The position numbers and the translations under genes were made by a program. Source: CAYGZM01 sp964354365 (GTDB lineage Bacteria > Planctomycetota > Phycisphaerae > Sedimentisphaerales > Anaerobacaceae). From it: 15,303 bases of DNA. Numbering within the stretch: position 1 is the first letter of the stretch; every line of letters begins with the position of its first letter. The notes beneath the pieces were generated by a model. It was not told the origin of the DNA. It ran no database searches and saw nothing but the letters and a program-made list of their open reading frames with translations. Below, one piece after another: positions 6,321 to 12,393 of this stretch. Location of the stretch: assembly GCA_964354365.1 (NCBI GenBank), contig CAYGZM010000089.1, positions 1 through 15,303 of the forward strand, given 5' to 3'.

Positions 6321-6762
6321 GACGCATCCCGCCGGCGCCCACCCGTTCATCGGCATGAATGAAGCCCTCACCCCCACTACGGAAATGGACTTTGCCAGCC
6401 TCCCCGAATACTACAACGCCACTTTAATTTTGCCGACAAGCATAATCTATTATTGTATCCGCAGTTAGAAAAGTTCTACCGAATATCAAGAATCCACTTG
6501 GCCATAAGGGGACTTTGACGCATGTAAACATGCGTTTTGCGCTTTACAGGCCACCAGCGGAACGCTCGCTGTGGGCGGGCATTGCCGGCCTTTTGCCTGC
6601 TGGCAGCCCAAAAGGCGATAAACGCATTTCCGGCCAGATGGAGCACGTTATTGCACCGTAAATAGCGTTGTAGTACCAATACCGAGCAGGGAAATAATCG
6701 TTCTTTTCGTTGAGCCAGACATGTGTTGTGTCCTCCATCATTAAGAATTATCACAGAAGTCA

Positions 6763-7833
6763 TTATTGCTTCGGAGGTATCAAAGCGTTATGAATCGGCT
6801 CAACCCACCGGTCCCGGCTTATATCATAAACGATAAAGTCTGAATCAAACTGCCAGTACGCCCAGCTAAAGCCCATCTCTTCCGCTGTTCTCGCCACGCA
6901 AGAGGTGTACCGCACGCGAGAGTCCATCGGGCCTTTATCATACGCACCGAACTCACCTAAGAATATGGGTCTGTTATGCTTTTTCGACCAGTCTTGAACC
7001 CTCTGAAAATCGCGGACTATCGCTTGCTTTTCTTCATCCGTGCCAGGCCATTCCACACCGACCTTATCTTTACGGCCCGCCCAGGAAGCGCCTTGATGTG
7101 TGAAATCCATAGGAAGGTAATAGTGAACCGTTACAATGATATTACGGTCGTCCTCGGGGAGCTTTAGCTCATTTAGGCTATTAACCGAATTCCAGGATGG
7201 CGGACCAATAATCACCGTCCGCGTCAGATTGGTCTGGCGGATAATCGCCAGCGCCTCACGATAATATTTATCCCATAATTCGCCTGTCAACTTGCCGGAC
7301 GGCTCATTCAGTATCTCAAACAGAACGTTCTCCGACTTGCCCGACGCGTCGGCCGCATCCTTGAAATGCTCGGCGAGTTGTCGCCAGAACGACAAAAACT
7401 TCTCCTTGTTGCTTTGTGGGTCAGCACCCATAGCATTAAATTCGTGCATATCTAAAATCACCATCAGACGGTTTTTCAGGGCATTTTCCACCGCCCAATC
7501 AAGAACCTCAAACCAGGAGCTGCTCAGCCGATATGGCTCATCCTTATCCATAAGCTGAAAGGGGTGCAGATTAATCCGGACTGTACTGAAGCCGCCGTCT
7601 TTTATGATCTTGAAGTGTTCTTCTTTGAAGCGCCCCTGCTCCTTTGCCCTCCAGAGCGGGTCATAACCGATGATATTGACCCCTCTGCCGAGCTTTCTAT
7701 TTTGTTCAAAGGCATCCGCCTGCTTTGCCTGGACAGTATAAACCATCGTTAGCGTCGCAATCATCACACAGAAAAGCATACACCGGATGTGTGCGGACGT
7801 TTGAACTTGAGGACTGTTGGTTTTTTCAGCCAT
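6763..7833 (-). CDS. Secreted glycoside hydrolase family 5 enzyme (endoglucanase-like)
   Basis: A retaining endo-beta-glycanase of the cellulase family, exported. The 356-aa product has a Sec signal (hydrophobic 18-35, MLFCVMIATLTMVYTVQA, cleavage probably after A36) and then one TIM-barrel domain. Visible motifs are GRGVNIIG (49-56), VRINLHPF (85-92), LDMHE (127-131), LFEILNEP with acid/base Glu177, VTVHYY (234-239), IFLGEFGAY with nucleophile Glu294, and AYWQFD (325-330) near the end of the barrel. Both catalytic glutamates and the surrounding family positions are intact. No carbohydrate-binding module is attached. GGGAGG lies 6 nt before ATG 7833. Substrate could be beta-glucan, mannan or another beta-linked polymer; GH5 subfamily not assignable by eye. 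It stands alone, with no same-strand partner gene within 230 bp upstream. Confidence 0.92.
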   Translation of the reverse strand: MAEKTNSPQVQTSAHIRCMLFCVMIATLTMVYTVQAKQADAFEQNRKLGRGVNIIGYDPLWRAKEQGRFKEEHFKIIKDGGFSTVRINLHPFQLMDKDEPYRLSSSWFEVLDWAVENALKNRLMVILDMHEFNAMGADPQSNKEKFLSFWRQLAEHFKDAADASGKSENVLFEILNEPSGKLTGELWDKYYREALAIIRQTNLTRTVIIGPPSWNSVNSLNELKLPEDDRNIIVTVHYYLPMDFTHQGASWAGRKDKVGVEWPGTDEEKQAIVRDFQRVQDWSKKHNRPIFLGEFGAYDKGPMDSRVRYTSCVARTAEEMGFSWAYWQFDSDFIVYDISRDRWVEPIHNALIPPKQ

Positions 7834-8066
7834 ATCGATTCCTCCCAGAATAATTGTTAAAACCGGTATTTCCCATATAGAACGCTTGGCTACACAACAA
7901 AGCCTTCCAATTCCAAAATAAAATCAAAATCTTCTTCGAATCATAATAATCTGTACGGCCCTGGGTTTCTTGGACACAGGTTTGTAGATAATCATGCCGC
8001 GATCTCCACGGCAACGCAAGCATCTTTCCGTGCGCCTTGCCATGCTCCGGAGGGTACATAGAGACT

Positions 8067-8399
8067 ATGTGTGGTTCCCTGCCCTATGAGACCGCAGAAT
8101 TGGAGACGCTCGCAAAGCACTGCACCGAAGAAGAGGACACCGCGAAGAAGGTCGAACGACAGGTTGAGAAATCCGCAGCGGCAATGCTGCTCGAATCAAG
8201 AACTGGAGAGCGGTTCGATGCCGTTGTCACCGGCGCATCCGACAAAGGCACGTGGGTCCGCCTTCTGCATCCGCCCGTTGAAGGAAGACTGGTGAGGAGT
8301 TTTGAAGGCATGGACGTCGGTCACAGGCTCAGCGTGCAACTGATCCGCACGGATGTGGATCGCGGATATATCGACTTTAAGAGGCAAGGGGTACAATAA
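8067..8399 (+). pseudogene. C-terminal remnant of an RNB-domain exoribonuclease (RNase II/R-like)
   Basis: The product from about LPYETAELETLAKHC onward resembles the end of RNB-family exoribonucleases. It has the helix after the RNB barrel (AELETLAKHCTEEEDTAKKVERQ), a KSAAAMLLESR linker and an S1-like OB fold (TGERFDAVVTGASDKGTWVRLL through RLSVQLIRTDVDRGYIDF). Complete enzymes exceed 450 residues and carry the catalytic aspartates upstream; here nothing upstream in any frame continues the RNB domain, so the gene is 5'-truncated. ATG 8067 has GGAGGG 12 nt upstream, farther than usual, and a TTG at 8037 is in frame. It could survive as a 110-aa S1-type RNA-binding protein, but a decayed fragment is more likely. 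Convergent with the following sulfatase gene. Confidence 0.6.
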
Positions 8400-8404
8400 G
8401 AGAC

Positions 8405-8438
8405 AGGCATGCCCGCCAAACGCACGGCGGGCGAGCCT
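8405..8438. terminator. Hairpin between convergent genes (REP-like, possible bidirectional terminator)
   Basis: Nested arms AGGC (8405-8408)/GCCT (8435-8438) and GCCCGCC (8411-8417)/GGCGGGC (8426-8432) enclose an 8-nt loop. It lies between the stops of the ribonuclease remnant and the second sulfatase. No T-run follows on either strand, so a terminator role is inferred from position and stem strength only. Confidence 0.4.
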
Positions 8439-9942
8439 ACGGCCTGGCTTTGAGATTGGCGCGCAGCATTGCAGAAAGCTCCTTGACGATAGCACTGTGC
8501 TCGGGCTTGTTGGCAAGATTCTCGTTCTCCTCCGGATCGTTCTGGTGGTCGTATAGCTCGTGGACATCCGGAGAGCCGGCTTTCCGCCATTCCACGAACC
8601 GCCACCGATCCGTGCGCATGGCAACGCCCTGGTAGCCACCCTTGGGATACCAACTGCACCCGGCCTTCTTGATGGAGCCGAGAGGATCCTCGATCAGGGG
8701 CTTGAAACTTCGGCCCTCCAAGCCGCCTGGCATCGGCAAGCCGCAGATATCCACCAAAGACGGATAGATGTCCACGAACTCGACAAGGGCATCGCTTTTT
8801 GCGCCCTGGTTCTTCTGGCCGGGCACTGCAATAATGAGCGGCGCTCGCGTCGCACCCTCGTAGTTGTTGTGCTTGCCGCCCCACCAGCCGTGCTCGCCCA
8901 TGTAGTATCCGTGATCACCCCAGAGAATGACTACGGTATTCTCAGTCAATCCGGTTTCTGCAAGTGTGTCCAGCAGGCGGCCAACGAGTGTGTCTATATA
9001 GCTGACGGCCGCCAGATAACCGTGAAGGCAGCGGCGCCCGAACTGAGGCGTTATCTTGCGGTCTTTGGGCACGTTGCCATACCAGTAGAAATCGGCCCCG
9101 GACCTGGCAGCGAAATCGGGCGCGTTTTTGGGCGGATATTGGTTATCCGGCAGAGGGATGTCCTCTGGGTTGTAAAGGTCCCAATACTTCTTTGGCGCCA
9201 CCCACGGCACGTGCGGGTTGTGGAAACCCACCCCCAGAAAGAACGGCTGCTCGGATTTGCCCGCCAGTTCGCGCAACGCCGCCACCGCCTCGCGCGCAAT
9301 ATCGCCATCGGCCAGCGCCTCATCCGGCACATCGGGCGATTCAAACGCCGGCCCGGCATAGAAGGCTGCGTCTTGGCCCTTCGATGGGATCGCCTTGCCG
9401 GCCGCTTTCATTTCATCGCGGTATTTACGCATCGCGGCCTCACCCTCTGGTCCATAGCGTGGTTTCCTCGACTGCCACGACGGCACACTCCACGATGGGG
9501 GGTCATCAATGCCAACGTGATAGACCTTACCCAGGCTGCGGGTGAAATAGCCGTTGTTCTTGAAGTGCTGTGGCAGTGTTACGATGTCCGGCATGGTTTC
9601 ACGAAGCGCTGGACCGATGGTGAAGATCCGTGTCGTGGCAGGATATCGGCCGCTCAGCAGCGAGATACGCGATGGGCTGCACAGCGCCTGCTGGCAGTAG
9701 GCCCGGCTGAAGACCATCCCTCGCGCTGCGAGCCGGTCAATATGTGGCGACTTCACTACTCGGTCACCGTAACAGCCCAGTTGTGGACGAAGGTCGTCCA
9801 CTGCGATAAACAAGATGTTGAGACGCTTGCTTGTCCTTCGAGATGACGACCCTGCGTAACTCCGGCACACCAATCCCACCGTACCAGCGGCAGTGGCCAC
9901 GGCCTGCCATAGAAATACCCTTCTGCTCATCACATTAGCCAT
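8437..9942 (-). CDS. Tat-exported sulfatase, iduronate-2-sulfatase-like
   Basis: Hydrolyses sulfate esters of glycans outside the cytoplasm. The 501-aa product starts MANVMSRRVFLWQA (Tat motif SRRVFL). Next is ILFIAVDDLRPQLGCYGD with metal ligands D49/D50 and the formylglycine signature CSPSRISLLSGR, with Cys88 as the residue converted. Other active-site groups are GKVYH (K139, H142), GFHNPHVPW (H241, H244), WGDHGYYMGEH (D343, H344) and GGKHNNYEG (K357). The DDLRPQLGCYGD and GDHGYYMGEHG...K patterns are those of the iduronate-2-sulfatase/choline-sulfatase-like branch of family S1 (SulfAtlas S1_7-type by resemblance only). All catalytic positions appear intact and the length is normal. ATG 9942 has GGAG 9 nt upstream; ATG 9930 is an alternative. 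It is the last gene of the minus-strand cluster and has its own promoter with an operator-like repeat. Confidence 0.93.
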   Translation of the reverse strand: MANVMSRRVFLWQAVATAAGTVGLVCRSYAGSSSRRTSKRLNILFIAVDDLRPQLGCYGDRVVKSPHIDRLAARGMVFSRAYCQQALCSPSRISLLSGRYPATTRIFTIGPALRETMPDIVTLPQHFKNNGYFTRSLGKVYHVGIDDPPSWSVPSWQSRKPRYGPEGEAAMRKYRDEMKAAGKAIPSKGQDAAFYAGPAFESPDVPDEALADGDIAREAVAALRELAGKSEQPFFLGVGFHNPHVPWVAPKKYWDLYNPEDIPLPDNQYPPKNAPDFAARSGADFYWYGNVPKDRKITPQFGRRCLHGYLAAVSYIDTLVGRLLDTLAETGLTENTVVILWGDHGYYMGEHGWWGGKHNNYEGATRAPLIIAVPGQKNQGAKSDALVEFVDIYPSLVDICGLPMPGGLEGRSFKPLIEDPLGSIKKAGCSWYPKGGYQGVAMRTDRWRFVEWRKAGSPDVHELYDHQNDPEENENLANKPEHSAIVKELSAMLRANLKARP

Positions 9943-9979
9943 TGTCCTTACTCCAGTAGTGTGCGAAACTCATACGCGT

Positions 9980-10007
9980 CTATCATAGACAAAGTAACCT
10001 TTGTCAA
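9980..10007 (-). promoter_or_regulatory. Promoter of the second sulfatase with an 18-bp inverted repeat
   Basis: On the minus strand a perfect TTGACA (10007-10002) is followed after 16 bp by TGATAG (9985-9980), a poor -10; TATGAT (9987-9982) is better in sequence but only 14 bp away. The perfect inverted repeat GACAAAG-taac-CTTTGTC (9988-10005) fills the spacer and overlaps the -35. A protein bound there would exclude RNA polymerase, or, as with MerR-type activators, correct an unusual spacer. Confidence 0.45.
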
Positions 10008-10224
10008 TTCAGCCAATCAACCTGCCTCGTCGGACGCACCTGACTTGCGGGGGCAAGAGCACTTTTGCCAAATCCACACTCATGATATCTTTCAAGCCTT
10101 GCCGATTCAATAGACTTCCAAGGGATGATAATGTCTGGGGAAATGCCTCTTGGTCAGATCGTCAATTGGCCCGGATTCCTCCGATACCCAACGAAATGCC
10201 GTGGCGGATAAGGCGGCAAGTCGC

Positions 10225-11259
10225 TCAGAGGTCCTGGTCGATGGTTACTACTGCCGCCAACGTTGCCTGCACGGTCATGGCCGCGTTCTCAATATCACAC
10301 GTTTCCGGGATGTCTCCCTCGGCGTGGTAGTTTGGGTCGCCGTAAGGTAGAGATCCGATATTGATGACCGCGGCGGGGTAGCCGGCCAGAACAAACGACC
10401 CATCGTCGTCGCCGGGTCGTGGCCTCTCTGCAGTCCGCTGTTCCAGGCCGATGGAATATCGAGCGTTCACCTCGCCCATCAGTTCAGCAAGATGCTTGCC
10501 CTCGGGCTTTGTATACGCGGTCACGTTGGTCTTCTTGCCTGCGGCAACCTCCTCTGCCGTCTTGGCTCCAATGCCATCCATGTTGAAGACGGCAATAATA
10601 TTATCTCCACGCGATTTCGCCTTTTGCGCTGCGGCCTTGCTGGTCCACGGTGTGTGTTCCTCATTGCAGAAGAGAAACCGGATGGTGCTCTCGGAGGTGT
10701 ACTCTGCCAGGACGTGCGCCATCTCCAGTACACCGGCGGTTCCAATTGCGTTGTCGTTGGCTCCCGGGGAATCGATCCAGCTCTGCGAGTCCTTGTGAGC
10801 GAGCACTACGATGATCTTGTCGGGATGCGAGCGGCCTTTTATTTCGGCGTAGAGATTGTAGGCCGTGTACCAAGGATCTTCGGGTTTGGGCGGGGAGTAC
10901 TGAGCGTGCTTTGGCTTGCTCGTATCCCGACGAAATGCCTGTACCCGAACGCCCTCTCGCTCGACGCGATATCCCCACGCCTCCAATTTGCCGGCAAGGT
11001 AGTCGTCGGCCTCGTAGAGTGTGTTCTTCTGATGACCTGGCAACGTCAGGTTCAACTTCCGATAGGGCAAAGGATCCTTTGAGAGATAGAAGAGGTGCTT
11101 CGATATTCGCTCGGAGTCAACATCGCTGATAAGGCGGCGTATGCTCGCATCCACCTTGTTACCGTCGTCGCTTCCTTCCTGGCGCGCCTCGACCGTGTCG
11201 AGAAGGCCCGCGGAGAAAAGGAACAAAAGTCCAATCGCATAAATACCCGTACGTTTCAT
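10225..11259 (-). CDS. Secreted M28-family zinc metallopeptidase
   Basis: A probable aminopeptidase or carboxypeptidase-type enzyme of family M28, exported. From ATG 11259 (GGGAGG 4 nt upstream) the 344-aa product has a Sec signal, MKRTGIYAIGLLFLFSAGLL, with probable cleavage near VEA. A start at 11283 is in frame but would add eight residues and has no comparable site. The zinc ligands follow family order: H155 in AHKDS, D169 in SPGANDN, catalytic E200 with ligand E201 in CNEEH, D228 in NMDGIG and H312 in NYHAEGD. The usual AHYDS reads AHKDS; otherwise the centre is complete. No PA or C-terminal extra domain is present. It sits between the FGE-like gene and the sulfatase on the same strand, suggesting that the target is a protein-linked or peptide-containing glycan, though this is inference. 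Confidence 0.9.
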   Translation of the reverse strand: MKRTGIYAIGLLFLFSAGLLDTVEARQEGSDDGNKVDASIRRLISDVDSERISKHLFYLSKDPLPYRKLNLTLPGHQKNTLYEADDYLAGKLEAWGYRVEREGVRVQAFRRDTSKPKHAQYSPPKPEDPWYTAYNLYAEIKGRSHPDKIIVVLAHKDSQSWIDSPGANDNAIGTAGVLEMAHVLAEYTSESTIRFLFCNEEHTPWTSKAAAQKAKSRGDNIIAVFNMDGIGAKTAEEVAAGKKTNVTAYTKPEGKHLAELMGEVNARYSIGLEQRTAERPRPGDDDGSFVLAGYPAAVINIGSLPYGDPNYHAEGDIPETCDIENAAMTVQATLAAVVTIDQDL

Positions 11260-11327
11260 GTATCCTCCCGCATATTGAGCCATCCTTTCACAGCAGCACG
11301 GCAGTCAAGCGTGACTTGCCGCCATGG

Positions 11328-11356
11328 ATCATACCATCAATCTCAAGCTCCTGCAA
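11328..11356 (-). promoter_or_regulatory. Candidate promoter of the M28 peptidase gene
   Basis: On the minus strand TTGCAG (11356-11351) and TATGAT (11333-11328) are exactly 17 bp apart, with an extended -10 TG one base upstream of the -10. Predicted start about 11320, giving a leader of some 60 nt. The same -35 hexamer and an extended -10 are found at the tRNA-Ala promoter. Confidence 0.45.
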
Positions 11357-11457
11357 TCAGGACGAAAGCAACCATCGACTGTCCAGGGCTACGGCTGCGG
11401 GTCTTCCGACAAACCGTCCCCTGGCGGTCGCGGATCGGGGTTGGGTGGTTGACCCAA

Positions 11458-12348
11458 TTAGTGACCTACTTTCTCGACACCCATGGATCCTGCTGATCGT
11501 TCGTTGTGTCTGACGCACCGAAAGCCATAGATGTCATATCCAAAACAGACATCTACATAACCTGGATTCTCGTAATAGCGATAGCCGGCGCGACAATTCT
11601 GGGCGCTGAATTTCCACGCGCCGCCACGGACCACTTTGCTCTGGCCTTCTTTGGGTCCCCTGGGGTTCTCCTGGGGAGCCTCCTGGTAGTAGTCCACCTT
11701 GTAAAAGTCGTTGCACCATTGCCATACATTACCGCACATGTCATACAATCCCCAAGGATTGGGCGGTTTTTGACCCACGGGGTGAGGGTGTCTGGCGGAG
11801 TTCTTGTCAAACCAGGCATAGTCAGTCAGTTTCGAGGCGTCACTCCCGAAGAAATAGGCTGTCTGTGTTCCCGCCCGGCAGGCATATTCCCACTCTGCCT
11901 CCGTGGGCAGTCTGTATCCATTCGCATCAAAGTTGCATTGCCAAGTCTTCAAGTCATAGCAGGGTTCAAGCCCCTCCAGGCGAGAACGCTGATTGCAGAA
12001 CTTCACGGCGTCGGACCAGCGTACCTGCTCCACGGGATTCTGGCTTCCCTTCCAGCGGGAAGGATTCTCTCCGCAGACTCTCTGGTATTGCTCTTGAGTC
12101 ACCAGGTATTTGTCTATGTAGAATGAGCCTAAGACAACCTCATGAGGTTTTGCATCCGGCTCATCCTTGTCTCCCATCGTGAATCGGCCGCCTGGAAGCT
12201 CAACCATCTCTATTTCGGGTCCGGTCCCTGTCTCGCTTGGGCGGTCACCCGAAGCTTCCGGTTCATCATTTGGAACCTTGCGTTCACAGCCTTGAAGCAG
12301 TGCCAAAGCCCCGAACAGGACAAATACAGATACGATGAAGCGCCTCAT
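11458..12348 (-). CDS. FGE-like (SUMF1-domain) lipoprotein, second catalytic Cys missing
   Basis: The 296-aa product has a lipoprotein signal ending LALLQGC (lipidated Cys21), a short acidic linker, then an FGE-sulfatase (SUMF1) domain from EMVELPGGRFTMGD (47-60). Motifs include YLVTQEQYQRV (81-91), NPVEQVRWSDAVKFCN, YRLPTEAEWEYACRAG (145-160), GLYDMCGNVWQWC (200-212), VVRGGAW (239-245) and GFRCVR. True formylglycine-generating enzymes use two cysteines five residues apart to bind copper (human C336/C341). Here Cys252 aligns with the first and Arg257 with the second, so the FGE reaction is unlikely despite sulfatase neighbours. SUMF1-type domains also serve other roles, for example C-type-lectin-like folds and EgtB-like or PvdO-like enzymes. 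Its ribosome binding site is weak (GAGAATC before ATG), and the exported-protein gene ends 45 bp upstream, so the two are probably co-transcribed. Confidence 0.88.
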   Translation of the reverse strand: MRRFIVSVFVLFGALALLQGCERKVPNDEPEASGDRPSETGTGPEIEMVELPGGRFTMGDKDEPDAKPHEVVLGSFYIDKYLVTQEQYQRVCGENPSRWKGSQNPVEQVRWSDAVKFCNQRSRLEGLEPCYDLKTWQCNFDANGYRLPTEAEWEYACRAGTQTAYFFGSDASKLTDYAWFDKNSARHPHPVGQKPPNPWGLYDMCGNVWQWCNDFYKVDYYQEAPQENPRGPKEGQSKVVRGGAWKFSAQNCRAGYRYYENPGYVDVCFGYDIYGFRCVRHNERSAGSMGVEKVGH

Positions 12349-12393
12349 GATTCTCGGTTTCCGTTCTACACTGCTGAGCTTGATACTTCATAT

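Larger units (their letters stand above)
6160..6762. other. 603-bp gene-poor stretch between sulfatase and GH5 genes
   Basis: No convincing gene. The left part is the sulfatase leader and promoter with inverted repeats (listed separately). About 6300-6425 on the plus strand has a coding-like, GC-rich third-position pattern (reading HPFIGMNEALTPTTEMDF at one point), but it lacks a start signal and turns AT-rich before its stop at 6465; it may be a decayed fragment. Further on lie the near-palindrome CGCATGTAAACATGCG (6519-6534), followed by TTTT, and a hairpin GCCTTTTG/CAAAAGGC (6588-6595, 6609-6616). A 65-codon minus-strand frame, 6741-6544, starts 21 bp after the GH5 stop. It contains NDYFPARYWYYNAIYGAI, matches no family I know, and I do not call it a gene. 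Confidence 0.45.

Noticed and set aside
6476..6763. 95-codon minus-strand frame starting at the GH5 stop
   Set aside because: Composition looks random, and it overlaps a hairpin-rich stretch and another frame of equal quality (6741-6544); no ribosome binding site decides between them.
10001..10330. 109-codon plus-strand frame between sulfatase and peptidase genes
   Set aside because: No start signal or recognisable motif; its second half is antisense to the peptidase. The 280-bp interval 9943-10224 otherwise holds only the sulfatase promoter.
11506..12126. 206-codon plus-strand frame with hydrophobic stretches
   Set aside because: It is the exact antisense of the FGE-like gene, whose motifs (RLPTEAEWEYACRAG, GNVWQW) are unmistakable.
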